Numbered from the stretch's first letter, positions 11,401 through 21,769 are shown. The stretch: DNA of 64,000 bases from CAWKGC01 sp963849005 (GCA_963849005.1 CAWKGC010000007.1:1-64000); one strand, 5' to 3'. Notes: generated by a model not told the origin, from the sequence alone. A program made the numbers and translations.

Positions 11401-13029
11401 GACGCGGCCGCGCGAGGAATCGACCGCGACGGCCACCGGGGCGGAACCGACTGCCGCGGTCGTGACCGCGTACGTGGTGCCGTCAACCGCGGCAAGCAAT
11501 CCGCCGCCGCTTTGCAGCGCGACGAAGATCGTGTTGGTGTTCGCATCCACGGCGACGGCGATCGGCTGCGAGCCGACCGGGACCGTGGTGACGGCCAGCG
11601 TGGCGCCGTCGATGATGCTGAGGCTGGCGCTGCCGAAGTTGGCGACGTAGGCCTTGTTGCGGGCGGCGTCGACCGCGACGGCGGAAGGCGTCGTGCCGAC
11701 GGCGACCGTGGAAGCGGTAAGCGCAGCGACATTCACCACGGTGACGGAGTCCGAATCGCGGTTCGCGACGAAAGCGGTGCCGGTGGCCTGGTTGACCGCC
11801 ACGGCAACCGGCGAGCTGCCGGCCGCGACGTTGCTGGACGACCCGCTGGCGAGCTCGATGACCGAGACGCGGTTGGCGGACTGGTTGGCGACGATGGCTT
11901 TTCCGAGCGACCAGGCGATCGCCACGGCCTTCGGCGTGCCGCCGATGAAGGTCGAGTCGCGCGCGTTGCCGGCGCCGTCAACGATGGTGAGGCTGTCGCC
12001 GACGCGGTTGCTCACATAGACGCGGTTGGTGATGGGGTTCACGGCGACGGCGACCGGCTGGTTGCCGACGGAAAGCGTCGAGACGGCATTCGTCTCGGTG
12101 TTGATCACGGAAAGGCTGTCGCCGACCTTGTTGGCGACATAGACGCGGCTGGCGGCGGCGTTCAGCGCGAGGCCGACGGGCTGGTTGCCCACCGAGATGG
12201 TTGCGACGACGGAATTGCTCGCGCCGTTGATCACCGAGACGCTGTCGCCGATGGCATTGGCGACGTAGATCCTGTTCGTGGCGGGGTTCGCGACGATCGC
12301 GGAAGGCTCGTTGCCGACGTCGATGGTCGCCGTCACGGCATTGCTGGCGCCGTCGATCACGGTGACCGTGTCGTGGCTGGAATTCGCGACGTAAACCGCG
12401 TTGGTGGCCGCGTTCACGGAAAGCGCCAACGGGGAGTTGCCGGTGGCGACCGTCGTGGTCGTGGCGCCGTCGATGACGGTGACGGTGTTGTCGGCGAGGT
12501 TGGCGACGTACACCTTGCCGGTGTTCGCATTTACAGCAACCGCCACCGGATTGTTGCCCACGGTAAGGGTGGACACGGCGAGCGTTGCGCCGTTGATCAC
12601 TGAAACGCTGTTGCCATTGCCGTTGGCGACGTAGACGTTGTTGGTCGCGGGGTTGATTGCCACGGCAACCGGTTGGGCGCCGACGGAAACGGTCGAAGTG
12701 GTGCCCGTGGCGGTGTTGATGACGGTGACGGAATTGTCGAGGCGGTTCGCGACATAGGCGCGGCGCGTCTTCGGGTCGAGGGCGATGGCCTTCGGGCTGT
12801 CACCCACAGTGATGTTGGTGCGGGCGTGGGTGTTGCCGTCGATGACGGAAACCGAAGCGGAGCCGAAATTGACCACGTAGACCTTGTTCGCGGCGACGTC
12901 GACGGCGACGGCCTCGGGGTTGGTCTGCAGGGCGACCGTTCCTGAAATGCTCTGCGCATGCGCCGGCGCGGCGAATGTCATCGCCGCGGCGGTGAGAGCT
13001 ATCAGGAACTTCTTGCGCGCTTGGTTCAT
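8460..13029 (-). CDS. Giant secreted YVTN beta-propeller protein with InlB-type and Asp-rich C-terminal repeats (copy 2)
   Basis: This is a paralogue of the 3125-8202 gene, with about 1,520 residues. The signal peptide MNQARKKFLIALTAAAMTFA ends near AHA-QS. The propeller section of YVTN units, the GGEYSIGCGAVF beta-sandwich, four InlB-type Cys repeats and six C-terminal Asp-loop repeats follow in the same order. The last repeat runs NYDSDPRADILWRHGPSG and the protein ends SDWNIVGP at 8460. One frameshift lies near 9,215-9,230; the remaining repeats continue in another frame (8460-9143). DNA around 9,340-9,900 is nearly identical to 4,000-4,560 in copy 1, which points to recent duplication or gene conversion. 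The start at 13029 has GGGAGT 7 bp upstream. Binding partner and function are unknown. Confidence 0.85.
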
Positions 13030-13134
13030 TTTCTTGACTCCCGGGTGGCTGTCTGTCGGATGGTTTTCCGCTTCGTACAGGCCGACCCAATCGTGATTTC
13101 TCGGGCAATTCTTGCTGCCATGGCAATCCCGCGC

Positions 13135-13150
13135 TGTGAACCGCGTCACA
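13135..13150 (-). promoter_or_regulatory. CRP-type operator, perfect TGTGA-N6-TCACA
   Basis: The sequence TGTGAACCGCGTCACA differs from the copy-1 site at a single spacer position. It lies 106 bp upstream of the start at 13029, practically the same distance as in copy 1. TTGCCA (minus strand, 13121-13126) follows at the same 8-bp spacing. Confidence 0.65.
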
Positions 13151-13571
13151 CTATTGCGCGGGAAGATCTAAGGCGCTGATTTAAAATGATAAAAAAGTTG
13201 ACATCAATGGTATTTTTTCCCAGGTTGGGAGGCTATTCCTGGTCCAGGGAGTCGAAAAGCGCATCGAAATCGAAGGAGTGGCTGGCGCTGCAGGGCGGCC
13301 TGTTGCCAAGGCGGCGGGACGCGACATGCCGATGCCGGGGCCGGGCGACAGGGCCCGAAAGGCGGAACGTGGCTTCCTCGGCGATCTCGCGATCGATGCG
13401 CGCGGTCCAGTCGTGCTGGGCTGCGGCAACTCTGGGTTCGATCCTGTGGGCCATTTCATCTCCCGGCTGCGCCACAACGGGCGCGTCGGGACCATGCTGC
13501 ATCCGGAGGACGCTTGGGTTCCATGACTTTTCGCACACGGGGGGTGCGGAAAAGAATCGGGGCGTGAGCGT
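13151..13571. other. Intergenic region with no recognised gene
   Basis: This stretch lies between the promoter region of the copy-2 propeller gene and the REP-like repeat. It starts AT-rich near 13170-13215 and then becomes GC-rich. Open frames exist on both strands; the one at 13233-13538 (minus, 101 codons) ends FDFDALFDSLDQE and has high GC at third positions, but I recognise no family and would not call it a gene with confidence. Confidence 0.4.
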
Positions 13572-14366
13572 GGGGTCAGAGCTGAAATATTGCTGCCGCC
13601 ACGCCGTGGCGGTGAAATATTTCAGCTCTGACCCCGATTCTTCCTCGCTACGGCCCCGTGATGTTCCAGGCGGTGGGGATGGTGGAGACGGACAGGGAAG
13701 AGAAGGTTCCCAGGCCGGTGGTGGCCCAGAGGTAGATCTGTCCGGTCGAGGAATTCCGCCACAGGATGTCGGCCCGGGGATCGGCGTCGTAGTTGCCCAG
13801 TCCCTTGATCTCCCACTCCAGGGGTACCGCGGCCAGGGGCAGTGCTTGCGTCAGTGTCGAGCCGTTGAGGTACCAGAGGTAGACCAGCCCGCTCGCCGTT
13901 TCGCGCCACACGATGTCGGCACGGCCATCGCCGTTGAAGTCGCCAAGGCCCACGATCTGCCAGTTCAGCCCGACGGTGTCCAGGTAAGTGGGGGTGAAGG
14001 TGGCGCCATTCATCAGCCACAGGTAGACCGCGCCCGTGGCGGTCTCCCGCCAGAGGATGTCGGCCCTGCCGTCGTTGTTGGTGTCGCCGGTGGCGACGAT
14101 CGCGAAGTTGAGGGGGATGACGCCGAGGCTGCGCGCCTGCAGGAGCGTCGTGCCGTTCATGAACCAGACGTAGACCTCGCCGGTGGTGGTCTCGCGCCAC
14201 AGGATGTCGGCACGGCCGTCGCCGTCGAAATCGTCGAAGCCGACGATCTTCCAGTTCAGGGGCACGGAATCGATCAGGGCGGGGGTGAACGAGGAGCCGT
14301 TCATCAGCCACACGTAGACCAGGCCGGTGGTGGTGTTGCGCCACAGGATGTCGGCCTTGCCGTCGC
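13571..14366. repeat. 0.8-kb direct repeat, copy A
   Basis: This segment is nearly identical to 16725-17520 (offset 3,154 bp); by eye I count about ten mismatches and no gaps. It covers the REP-like inverted repeat, the stop codon and most of the C-terminal Asp-repeat module of the dehydrogenase-like gene. Similarity drops sharply beyond 14366. Confidence 0.85.
13572..13635. repeat. REP-like inverted repeat (GGGGTCAGAG family)
   Basis: The 20-bp arms GGGGTCAGAGCTGAAATATT (13572-13591) and their exact complement (13616-13635) enclose a GC-rich centre that itself forms a CCGCCACG/CGTGGCGG hairpin. The element lies 12 bp past the stop at 13648 and has an identical copy at 16726-16789. Confidence 0.85.
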
Positions 14367-16565
14367 CATTGATATCCGCCGAGCCGACGATGGACCATTC
14401 GAGCGGTACGGCTGCGAGCGGAAACGCGGAGAACGAAGTCCCGTTCATCAGCCAGGCATACACGTCTCCGCCGACCGAGTTGCGCCACAGGATGTCACGC
14501 TTGCCGTCTCCATCGACGTCGCCGCGAGTCTGGATTCCCGGGGCGGGGCCATCGATGGCATACACGCGGCCGTTGTTGTAGTTGACGAGGTATATCTCCC
14601 CCGATTCATCTTCGCCGAAGGAGCTGAGCCCCGAAACGAGGCTCGGCGGCGGGATCAGCTCGAACGAGGTCCAGGAAGTCCCTTCGTGAAGGCTTGCCCA
14701 TACGCGATTGCTGATGAAGTCGCCGTAGAGGTAATAGCCGCGCAGGGCACTGCTCTTCGTGCCACGGTAGACGTAGCCACCGGTCACCGATTTGCCGCCT
14801 GCGGCGTTGTGCTGGTACTGCAACACCGGCAAGCTGCCATTGGCGAGTGAACAGCCCGTCGGCGGGTTATAGCAACTGGCGCCTTCGAACACGCGCCATC
14901 CGAAGTTGCGCCCCCCCGGCGCGCCGCTGGGCACGAAGTTGATTTCCTCTATCGCATCCTGTCCCACGTCGCCGATGTACAGGTCGCCGGTCGCACGATC
15001 GAAGCTGAATTTCCAGGGGTTGCGCAATCCATACGCCCAGATCTCGGCGCGCGCCCCGGCAGTGCCGATGAACGGGTTTCCCGGCGGGATGGCATAGCCG
15101 GCGGAGGCGCTTACATCCAGCCGAAGAAGCTTGCCGAGAAGGGTGGACAGGGTCTGGGCGTTGTTGGACGGGTCCCCGCCGCCGCCACCGTCGCCGGTGC
15201 CGATGTAGAGAAAACCGTCGGGGCCGAAGGCGATGTGGCCGCCGTTGTGGTTGTCCGCACCGGGATGCGGAATCGTGATGATTCCTGTTCCGAGGCGGGG
15301 TCGGCGACATCGGGATTGGCGGCACTTGCCAGGAACGAAGAAACCCGCAGTGCGCCGTCGGCTGCACGGGTATAGAAGACGAAGAAGCGGCGGTTGGACT
15401 TGAATTGCGGATGGAAGGCGAGGCCCAGCAGGCCGCGCTCGCCCGAGGTGGAAGTCAGGCCGCTCACGTTCAGGAACGGGGTCGCGAGGACGGCGCCGTT
15501 CTTGAGGATCTTGATTGCGCCGCCCTTCTCCGCAATGAACAGGCGCCCGCTGCCGTCGCCGGCATTGGTGATTTCCAGGGGGCTGGCGAGTCCGCTGGCG
15601 ACCTGGCGAAGGGTCACTGCCGGAGGAGGCGTGAACGCCTTGGCGGAATCCGGGCTGATCACCATCGCCGAGGTCTCGACGGCCTCGAAGTCGCTGCCCT
15701 TGAGTGTTTTCAGCTGGCCGAGGAGGTCGTCGTTCCAAAGCGGGCTGTGCTCCCCGGATAGGTACCAGGAGCTACCATTGTCGGCGAGGATCATTCCGTA
15801 CTTCTTCAGCGCACGCAGCACGGCCTGTATTTGCGCCGGATAGGCGGAAACATCGAAGGCCGCCTTCAAGCGGAACCGGGCGCCCATCGGCGGATACTGC
15901 GTTCCCGTCAGGCTCGAAGCGTCGTGGCGCGCGGGCCAGACATGCGCCTTGCGGGTCTGCGGCGCAGTAAAGCGAATGGCGTGATTGATCTCGCCGGACG
16001 TGAACTCCTCGTAGCGCAGCAAGCCCGGCAGGATCGGCAGGCCCGCTGCGTCCGCGGAGGTCCATGTGTCGGGGCGCGACGCGTTGGAATCCAGGTCGAA
16101 CCACGCCCCCGAGTACGCTTGCCAGCTTCCGCCTGCCTGCGGATAGGCGCTGAACAGTTCGTAAAGCGAACAACTGTCGCGCTCGAGCACGAGGACGTGC
16201 CGATCGCCCGTCGAGGCGCTTCCCCCCTCGATCGGGGCGTTCGGAGGTATGGGGTACGGGCCCGGATCGCTTTCGCCGGGCTCGCTGAAGGAAATTGCCA
16301 CGGGCGCTTGGCTGCCCGCGACCGTAGTGAACGGGATGCCGATCGGCGCGCCGAGGTAGAACGTGCCGAAATCCGGATGCAGGCTGGCGGTTGCGCCGAT
16401 CGTGGTTACCCACGTCGCCGAGCTCGCGTGCACCGGAAGCGTGTCGACCGGCGTGTTCCAGACGTTTTCGCCGGGGAAGATCTGGCAGCCCGCGATGCGT
16501 GGTGGCGCCGCGGTGACCGGCAATGAAATCAGGGCCGTCAGAATGACCGAAAGCAACGCGCGCAT
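13648..16565 (-). CDS. Secreted glucose/sorbosone dehydrogenase-like protein with Asp-rich C-terminal repeats
   Basis: About 970 residues. A signal peptide (MRALLSVILTALISLPVTAA) is followed by an N-terminal domain of about 330 residues with an unassigned fold (CQIFPGENVWNTPVDTLP). A GSDH/Hhip-type six-bladed propeller domain comes next (ITNAGDGSGRLFIAEKGGAI, GERGLLGLAFHPQFKSNRRF, GPDGFLYIGTGDGGGGGDP, AYGLRNPWKFSFD, YGDFISNRVW); this fold in PQQ enzymes oxidises aldoses. Then come six 48-residue Asp-loop repeats ending TAWNITGP at 13648. A frameshift near 15290-15300 splits it. The start at 16565 has GGGAGGGG about 7 bp upstream. Only a half CRP site (TGTGA, 16591-16595) lies upstream. Catalytic activity is not shown by the sequence; the propeller could be purely binding. 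Confidence 0.8.
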
Positions 16566-16724
16566 CGTCTTCCCCCTCCCGGGTCGAAAGTCACAGTGCT
16601 GCAACGATGCAAGTATCGCGCCGAGCCGGGCAAGCGGCTGATGCGCAAGTTGAATCGCTTTTGGCGCCGATCGCGCTCGCTGCTGAAGTGTCGCTTGCCG
16701 GCGACGGGAATTGCGGTCGGAGCC

Positions 16725-17520
16725 TGGGGTCAGAGCTGAAATATTGCTGCCGCCACGCCGTGGCGGTGAAATATTTCAGCTCTGACCCCGATTCTTCCTC
16801 GCTACGGCCCCGTGATGTTCCAGGCGGTGGGGATGGTGGAGACGGACTGGGAAGAGAAGGTTCCCAGGCCGGTGGTGGCCCAGAGGTAGATCTGTCCGGT
16901 CGAGGAATTCCGCCACAGGATGTCGGCCCGGGGATCGGCGTCGTAGTTGCCCAGTCCCTTGATCTCCCACTCCAGGGGTACCGCGGCCAGGGGCAGTGCT
17001 TGCGTCAGTGTCGGGCCGTTGAGGTACCAGAGGTAGACCAGCCCGCTCGCCGTTTCGCGCCACACGATGTCGGCACGGCCATCGCCGTTGAAGTCGCCAA
17101 GGCCCACGATCTGCCAGTTCAGCCCGACGGTGTCCAGGTAAGTGGGGGTGAAGGTGGCGCCATTCATCAGCCACAGGTAGACCGCGCCCGTGGCGGTCTC
17201 CCGCCAGAGGATGTCGGCCCTGCCGTCGTTGTTGGTGTCGCCCGTGGCGACGATCGTGAAGTTGAGGGGGATGACGCCGAGGCTGCGCGCCTGCAGGAGC
17301 GTCGTGCCGTTCATGAACCAGACGTAGACCTCTCCGGTGGTGGTCTCGCGCCACAGGATGTCTGCACGGCCATCGCCGTCGAAGTCGCTGAAGCCGACGA
17401 TCTTCCAGTTCAGGGGCACGGAATCGATCAGGGCGGGCGTGAACGAGGAGCCGTTCATCAGCCACACGTAGACCAGGCCGGTGGTGGTGTTGCGCCACAG
17501 GATGTCGGCCTTGCCGTCGC
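16725..17520. repeat. 0.8-kb direct repeat, copy B
   Basis: This is the partner of 13571-14366. The duplicated DNA carries the REP-like element, the stop codon and most of the C-terminal repeat module of the metzincin gene. The two host proteins are unrelated upstream of it. Confidence 0.85.
16726..16789. repeat. REP-like inverted repeat, identical to 13572-13635
   Basis: It has the same 64-bp sequence and the same position, 12 bp beyond the stop codon of the gene on its right. It is part of the 0.8-kb duplication. Confidence 0.85.
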
Positions 17521-19463
17521 CGTTGATGTCGGCCGAGCCGACGATCGTCCAGTCGAGCGGCACCGCCAGGAGCGGAAACACCGAGAAAGACGTCCCGTTC
17601 ATCAGCCAGACATACACGTCGCCGCCGACCGAATTGCGCCACAGGATGTCCACCTTCCCGTCGCCGTTGAAGTCAAATCGCTTTGAGCGCGCCGGGTCGT
17701 TTATCGTCACGGTCATCGATGTGATCGTGCCCAACGTGGCGCCGTTCGTGGGCGCCGAAATCTGGATGAGGAAGGTCTCTGCGCCTTCAGAAACCCCGTC
17801 GTTCACGATCGGCACGTTGAAAGTCTTGGCGCCTGTCTCTCCGTTGGCCCAGTTGAGGGTTCCGCTGGTCGCGGTGTAGTCGGTCCCGGCAGTCGCCTTG
17901 CCTGCGCCGGACTCGGCGACCGTCGCGTAACTTACGGCGACCGCGCCATTGCTTCCGTCTCCGCGCTCGACGCTGACGGTCAGGCTGCCCGCGTTTTCGA
18001 ATACCGACGTGGTGCCGATCGTGAAGCGGATGATGCCGGGGGAATTCTGGAAATTGGCGATTGCCAGCCGCGAGTCGTTGAGTGCGCGCGCCTCGTCGGC
18101 GGCTGCTGTGTTGTAAGGCGGCACGGTGACATTCTCCGCCACGCCACACGTCGCCGCTGCACCGGTTCCCTGGCACAGCAGGTTGGGATTGGAGAATCTC
18201 GCCAGGTTCGGGGCGCTCGGGTAGAACGTGCCGTAGGCCATCACCGTGTAGAACTTCGCGGTGACGTCGGAGCGTCCGTAGCCGAAGCCGTAGCTGCGGT
18301 AGCCGTAACGCGTCGTGTCGTTGAACAGGCCGCTGGCAGCGAAGTCCCCGGGCGCGCAGGGATTGACGCCGCAGGTTTGCGGCCGATCGTGCGCGAGCCC
18401 CATGTTGTGACCGAGTTCGTGGACCAGCGTCGTGTCGAGGCAGTAGTAGCCGGAGTCCGAGCCGTCGCTTACCACCGAATAGCCGTAAGTCTTCCAGAAG
18501 GCATTGTTGATGTCCTGCATCTGGAATCCGTTGATCCAGGCGACACCGCAACTTCCGCCTTGGGTAGTGACGTTGAATGGGCGAATGAACGTCACGAGGT
18601 CGGCGAACTTCGACGCGCGCAGTGCCTCGACATCGCCAAAGTTGACGGCGTCGAAAGTGCCGGAATTTGGCGAGATCGCGTTCAATGCCGAAGCTATTGT
18701 TGTTGCTGTCGGTGTAGGCGCGCGCGGCGGTATGGACGACGCGCAATCGGATGGCCACCTCGGAATCCACATATGCCTGGTTGGAGACTGCGACCATCTG
18801 GTTCAGGCGCGTGTTCAGGTTGGCGCCCTGCGCGGTCGCGTAGCCGTTGGTGTAGAGGATCATCAAGTCGATCGTCGACAAGGGCGAGGGTGCGGCCATC
18901 GGCGCCGGTGGCGCAAAGCTGACGGGCGCAGCGGGCAGGGGAACCGTGAGCGGCGGCAGCTTGCCGTCGTTTTCCTGCGGGAACAGCGGCGTGGGACCGG
19001 CCTTGGGATGCACCAGCCAGCTGAAGCCGGCGCCCGAAGGCACCAGCCTCCAGGTTCCTTCCGGCGTGCTGATCTGTCCCAGGTCATCGCCGTTTCCGCT
19101 GGAGAGAAATACCCGGTGGTCTTTGCCATGGTCGGTGAGATGGCCGATCCACGTCGAGCTGTCGCTGAACTGCGACTCGACGCGGTCGAAGGTGACGCTG
19201 AAGGAGGTCGCGTCCGGCAGCGTCAGGCGCACGCGGCTGCCGAGGCCTGCGCCGTAGATTCCATCGAAGTTGAGGGTCACCGGCATGCCGCCTGCAGGGG
19301 CGGATTTTGCGAGCGACGCGCTGACCTTGTCGTACGCGGGCACGAAGACGCTCGGCGCATTGTCGGGCAACGGCCCGTTGCCGTGGATGGAGCCTGCGTG
19401 CAAGGGCGCCGCGAACATCAGCAGCGCGAAGGCGAATAGCGGAACGAGCTTGCGAGTGTCCAT
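16802..19463 (-). CDS. Secreted metzincin metalloprotease with Calx-beta domain and Asp-rich C-terminal repeats
   Basis: About 885 residues when joined across a frameshift near 18,690. A signal peptide (MDTRKLVPLFAFALLMFAAP, cleavage near LHA-GS) precedes a propeptide-like domain of about 180 residues. The protease domain begins TIDLMILYTNGYATAQG and carries the zinc site HELGHNMGLAHD (HExxHxxGxxHD) and the Met-turn segment TVMAYGTFYP, as in reprolysin-like metzincins. A Calx-beta domain follows (FTIGTTSVFENAGSLTVSVE to TVTIND), then six 48-residue Asp-loop repeats starting RFDFNGDGKVDILWRN and ending TAWNITGP at 16802. The start is the ATG at 19463 with GGAGAGG upstream. A perfect CRP-type palindrome lies 82 bp upstream. 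It is a likely extracellular protease; its substrate is unknown. Confidence 0.85.
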
Positions 19464-19544
19464 CGTGGCCTCTCCATTCGGGCCGGGCCGCAATCGGCGC
19501 CAATTGGCCCCTCTGTATCGTAAACGGATCGCGGGCGCCGCGAC

Positions 19545-19560
19545 TGTGAACCAACTCACA
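19545..19560 (-). promoter_or_regulatory. CRP-type operator, perfect TGTGA-N6-TCACA
   Basis: The sequence is TGTGAACCAACTCACA, 82 bp upstream of the metzincin start. Both half-sites match the consensus exactly while most spacer positions differ from the two propeller-gene sites, which argues for selection on the half-sites rather than simple shared ancestry. Confidence 0.65.
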
Positions 19561-19940
19561 TTGGAAACGGCGAATGTTACGCACCCTGCAAATTGCCCCG
19601 TTCCCTACGACCCTCCCGGGCGTTTCGTCAGCGCAGTGTTTCAGTATGCGAATATCGCACAAGAATTGCCCAAAGGCGATGGAAGTCTCTCGTGGCAAAG
19701 TACGAGTGGCATGCGTTTCAGAAGTCCCGCTCGCCGGCGCAATGCCGTAGCCTGCATCCGACTGGCGATCGAAGCAAAGGGGAAGTACGCGGAAATATCG
19801 ATGAATCGCGTCGAGAGTCGCGGGTTAGAATCGCACCCAGCGTGATTCAACTTGCGTGTAACGATATTTTTGCAGTTTCGTCCTTGCCATCGGGATAGTT
19901 CGTCAATGTTTCCCTTTCGACATTTTCCGGAGGTTGCCAG
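19561..19940. other. Intergenic region between the secreted-protein island and the viosamine-type cluster
   Basis: These 380 bp separate divergent transcription units. I see no convincing gene. The part from 19840 to 19940 is relatively AT-rich and must hold the promoter for the plus-strand cluster. A Shine-Dalgarno GGAGG at 19929-19933 serves the TTG start at 19941. Confidence 0.5.
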
Positions 19941-21110
19941 TTGAAGGCTCTCAACGTCCCCGCGGACCTGGCGTTGAACGGGGCTCAGCCTGCCTTCGAC
20001 CGGCAATTGCACGTTGGCCGGCCGAATATCGGGAGCCGCGAGACTTTCATGAAGCTGGTCGGCGAGATGTTCGACCGGAAATGGCTGAGCAACGAAGGCC
20101 CCCTCGTCCAATCCTTCGAGCAGCGGCTCGCGGACTTCCTCGGGGTCGAGCATTGCGTCGCCATCTGCAACGGGACTATCGCCCTGGAAATAGCAATTCG
20201 GGCCCTCGGCCTTGGCGGGGAGGTGATCGTTCCTTCCTACACCTTCATCGCCACCGCGCATGCCTTGAACTGGCAGGGCATTACGCCGGTATTTGCGGAC
20301 ATCGATCCGGGCACGCACAACGTCGATCCGGCGGCGGTGCGCCGCATGATTACGCCGCGGACGAGCGGAATAATCGGCGTGCACTTGTGGGGACGCGCAG
20401 CCCCGGTGCAGGAACTGCAGGATATCGCCGACGAGCACGGCCTCAAGCTGATGTTCGATGCCGCGCACGCCTTCGGTTGCTCCCATGGAGGAGAGATGAT
20501 CGGCCGCTTCGGTCGGGCGGAGGTGCTGAGCTTTCACGCCACGAAGTTTTTCAATACCTTCGAGGGCGGTGCCGTGGTGACTAACGACGGGAAGCTGGCC
20601 GCAACCATGCGATTGATGCGCAATTTCGGGTTTTCCGGATTCGACAACGTCATTCATCCCGGGACCAACGGAAAGATGACCGAGGTCTGCGCGGCGATGG
20701 GATTGACCAATCTGGACAACATGGATTTCGTGATCGAGGCCAACCGGCGCAACTATCATATGTATTGCGACCAGCTGGACGGACTGCCGGGAATCAGCGT
20801 CCTGCGCTACGACGAACGTGAAACGAACAATTTCCAGTATGTCGTGCTTGAAGTGGCCGAGCCCTCCCGGGTCGACCGCGACACGGTCATCAAGGCTTTG
20901 CACGCCGAAAACGTGCTTGCCCGAAGGTACTTCTGGCCGGGGTGCCACAGGATGAAGCCCTATCGCGACCTTTTTCCGGAAGCCGGCCTCGAACTGCAGA
21001 ATACCGAGCGCGTCGGAGACCGCGTTGTGGTGCTGCCCACGGGACCGGATGTCGACGAGGAGTCGTGCCGGACCATCTGCAACGTGATCCGCGTGCTTGC
21101 AGGCGCATGA
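19941..21110 (+). CDS. vioA: dTDP-4-amino-4,6-dideoxyglucose-type transaminase (VioA-like)
   Basis: A 389-residue, intact PLP-dependent sugar aminotransferase of the DegT family. It shows HCVAICNGTIALEIAIRALG, the conserved aspartate segment LKLMFDAAHAFGCSHGG and the PLP-binding lysine K202 in SFHATKFFNTFEGGAVVTN. Family members of this subtype turn dTDP-4-keto-6-deoxyglucose into dTDP-viosamine (Qui4N). The start is TTG at 19941, supported by GGAGG 7 bp upstream and by homologous-looking sequence immediately after. It heads a plus-strand cluster with a VioB-like acyltransferase. It differs clearly from the FdtB-type transaminase at 1-2 kb, so the organism probably makes two different amino-deoxyhexoses. 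The 4-amino regiochemistry is inferred from the partner gene. Confidence 0.75.
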   Translation: MKALNVPADLALNGAQPAFDRQLHVGRPNIGSRETFMKLVGEMFDRKWLSNEGPLVQSFEQRLADFLGVEHCVAICNGTIALEIAIRALGLGGEVIVPSYTFIATAHALNWQGITPVFADIDPGTHNVDPAAVRRMITPRTSGIIGVHLWGRAAPVQELQDIADEHGLKLMFDAAHAFGCSHGGEMIGRFGRAEVLSFHATKFFNTFEGGAVVTNDGKLAATMRLMRNFGFSGFDNVIHPGTNGKMTEVCAAMGLTNLDNMDFVIEANRRNYHMYCDQLDGLPGISVLRYDERETNNFQYVVLEVAEPSRVDRDTVIKALHAENVLARRYFWPGCHRMKPYRDLFPEAGLELQNTERVGDRVVVLPTGPDVDEESCRTICNVIRVLAGA

Positions 21111-21183
21111 GTCCCGGCGCCGATTCAGGTTGCCGGATGCCCCGGCGCCGCACATCGTCGCCACGGGCGGCAGGTGCAATGAA

Positions 21184-21768
21184 ATGAGCTTCTATTCCGA
21201 GAAGGAACTGGGAAACCTGGGCTTCGCAAGCGTCGGCCGCAACGCGAGGATTTCCCGCGATGCGAGGTTCTATGGCCAGGCGCGGATTTCGATCGGCGAC
21301 CATTCGCGGATAGACGATTTCTGCGTGCTTTCCGCGGGCGAAGGAGGCATTGCGATCGGTCGTCACGTGCATATTGCGGTCATGTGCTCGCTGATCGGCC
21401 AGGGCCGCATCGAGATGATGGATTTCAGCGCGTTGTCCAGCCGCGTAAGCGTGTATTCCTCGAGCGACGACTACAGCGGTGCCACGATGACGAACCCGAC
21501 CGTCCCTGACGAGTTCAGGTCGGTCGACTCGCGTCCCGTCAGGATCGGCAGGCATGTCATCGTCGGCGCCGGGTCGGTGATACTTCCGGGAACCGACCTG
21601 CTGGAGGGTGCTGCCCTAGGCGCACTCAGCCTGGCGTCGGGTACGCTTGGCGAATTCGCGATCTACTCCGGCACGCCCGCCAGGCGAATCGGGCTGCGCA
21701 GGCGGGACTTGCTGGAGCTCGCGGAGCGCATGAAGCGCGGCGAGGCGGAAGGGGATGCGCCGGAGTGA
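21184..21768 (+). CDS. vioB: Sugar N-acyltransferase, hexapeptide-repeat (VioB-like)
   Basis: 194 residues. The opening MSFYSEKELGNLGFASVGRN has the layout of the VioB-type acyltransferases that act on dTDP-Qui4N. It is followed by a left-handed beta-helix (ARISIGDHSRIDDFCVLSAG, IAIGRHVHIAVMCSLIGQG) and a second helix segment, RVSVYSSSDDYSGATMTNP, leading to RIGRHVIVGAGSVILPGTD. It would attach an acyl group to the 4-amino sugar. The frame is open further upstream, to an ATG at 21097 inside vioA, but the family start motif fixes the start at 21184. The gap from vioA is 73 bp. With a carrier protein and ligase nearby, the acyl donor may be an acyl-carrier protein rather than acetyl-CoA; this is inference. 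Confidence 0.75.
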   Translation: MSFYSEKELGNLGFASVGRNARISRDARFYGQARISIGDHSRIDDFCVLSAGEGGIAIGRHVHIAVMCSLIGQGRIEMMDFSALSSRVSVYSSSDDYSGATMTNPTVPDEFRSVDSRPVRIGRHVIVGAGSVILPGTDLLEGAALGALSLASGTLGEFAIYSGTPARRIGLRRRDLLELAERMKRGEAEGDAPE

Positions 21769-21769
21769 A

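Noticed and set aside
3125..13029. Treating the two propeller proteins as PEP-CTERM or autotransporter proteins
   Set aside because: No C-terminal PEP motif with membrane helix and no beta-barrel domain is present; both end in the W-N-I-x-G-P cap.
13572..16789. Paired GGGGTCAGAG repeats as ends of an insertion sequence
   Set aside because: The element is a complete 64-bp hairpin at each place and the DNA between holds a secreted-protein gene, not a transposase; a duplicated REP-type element explains it better.
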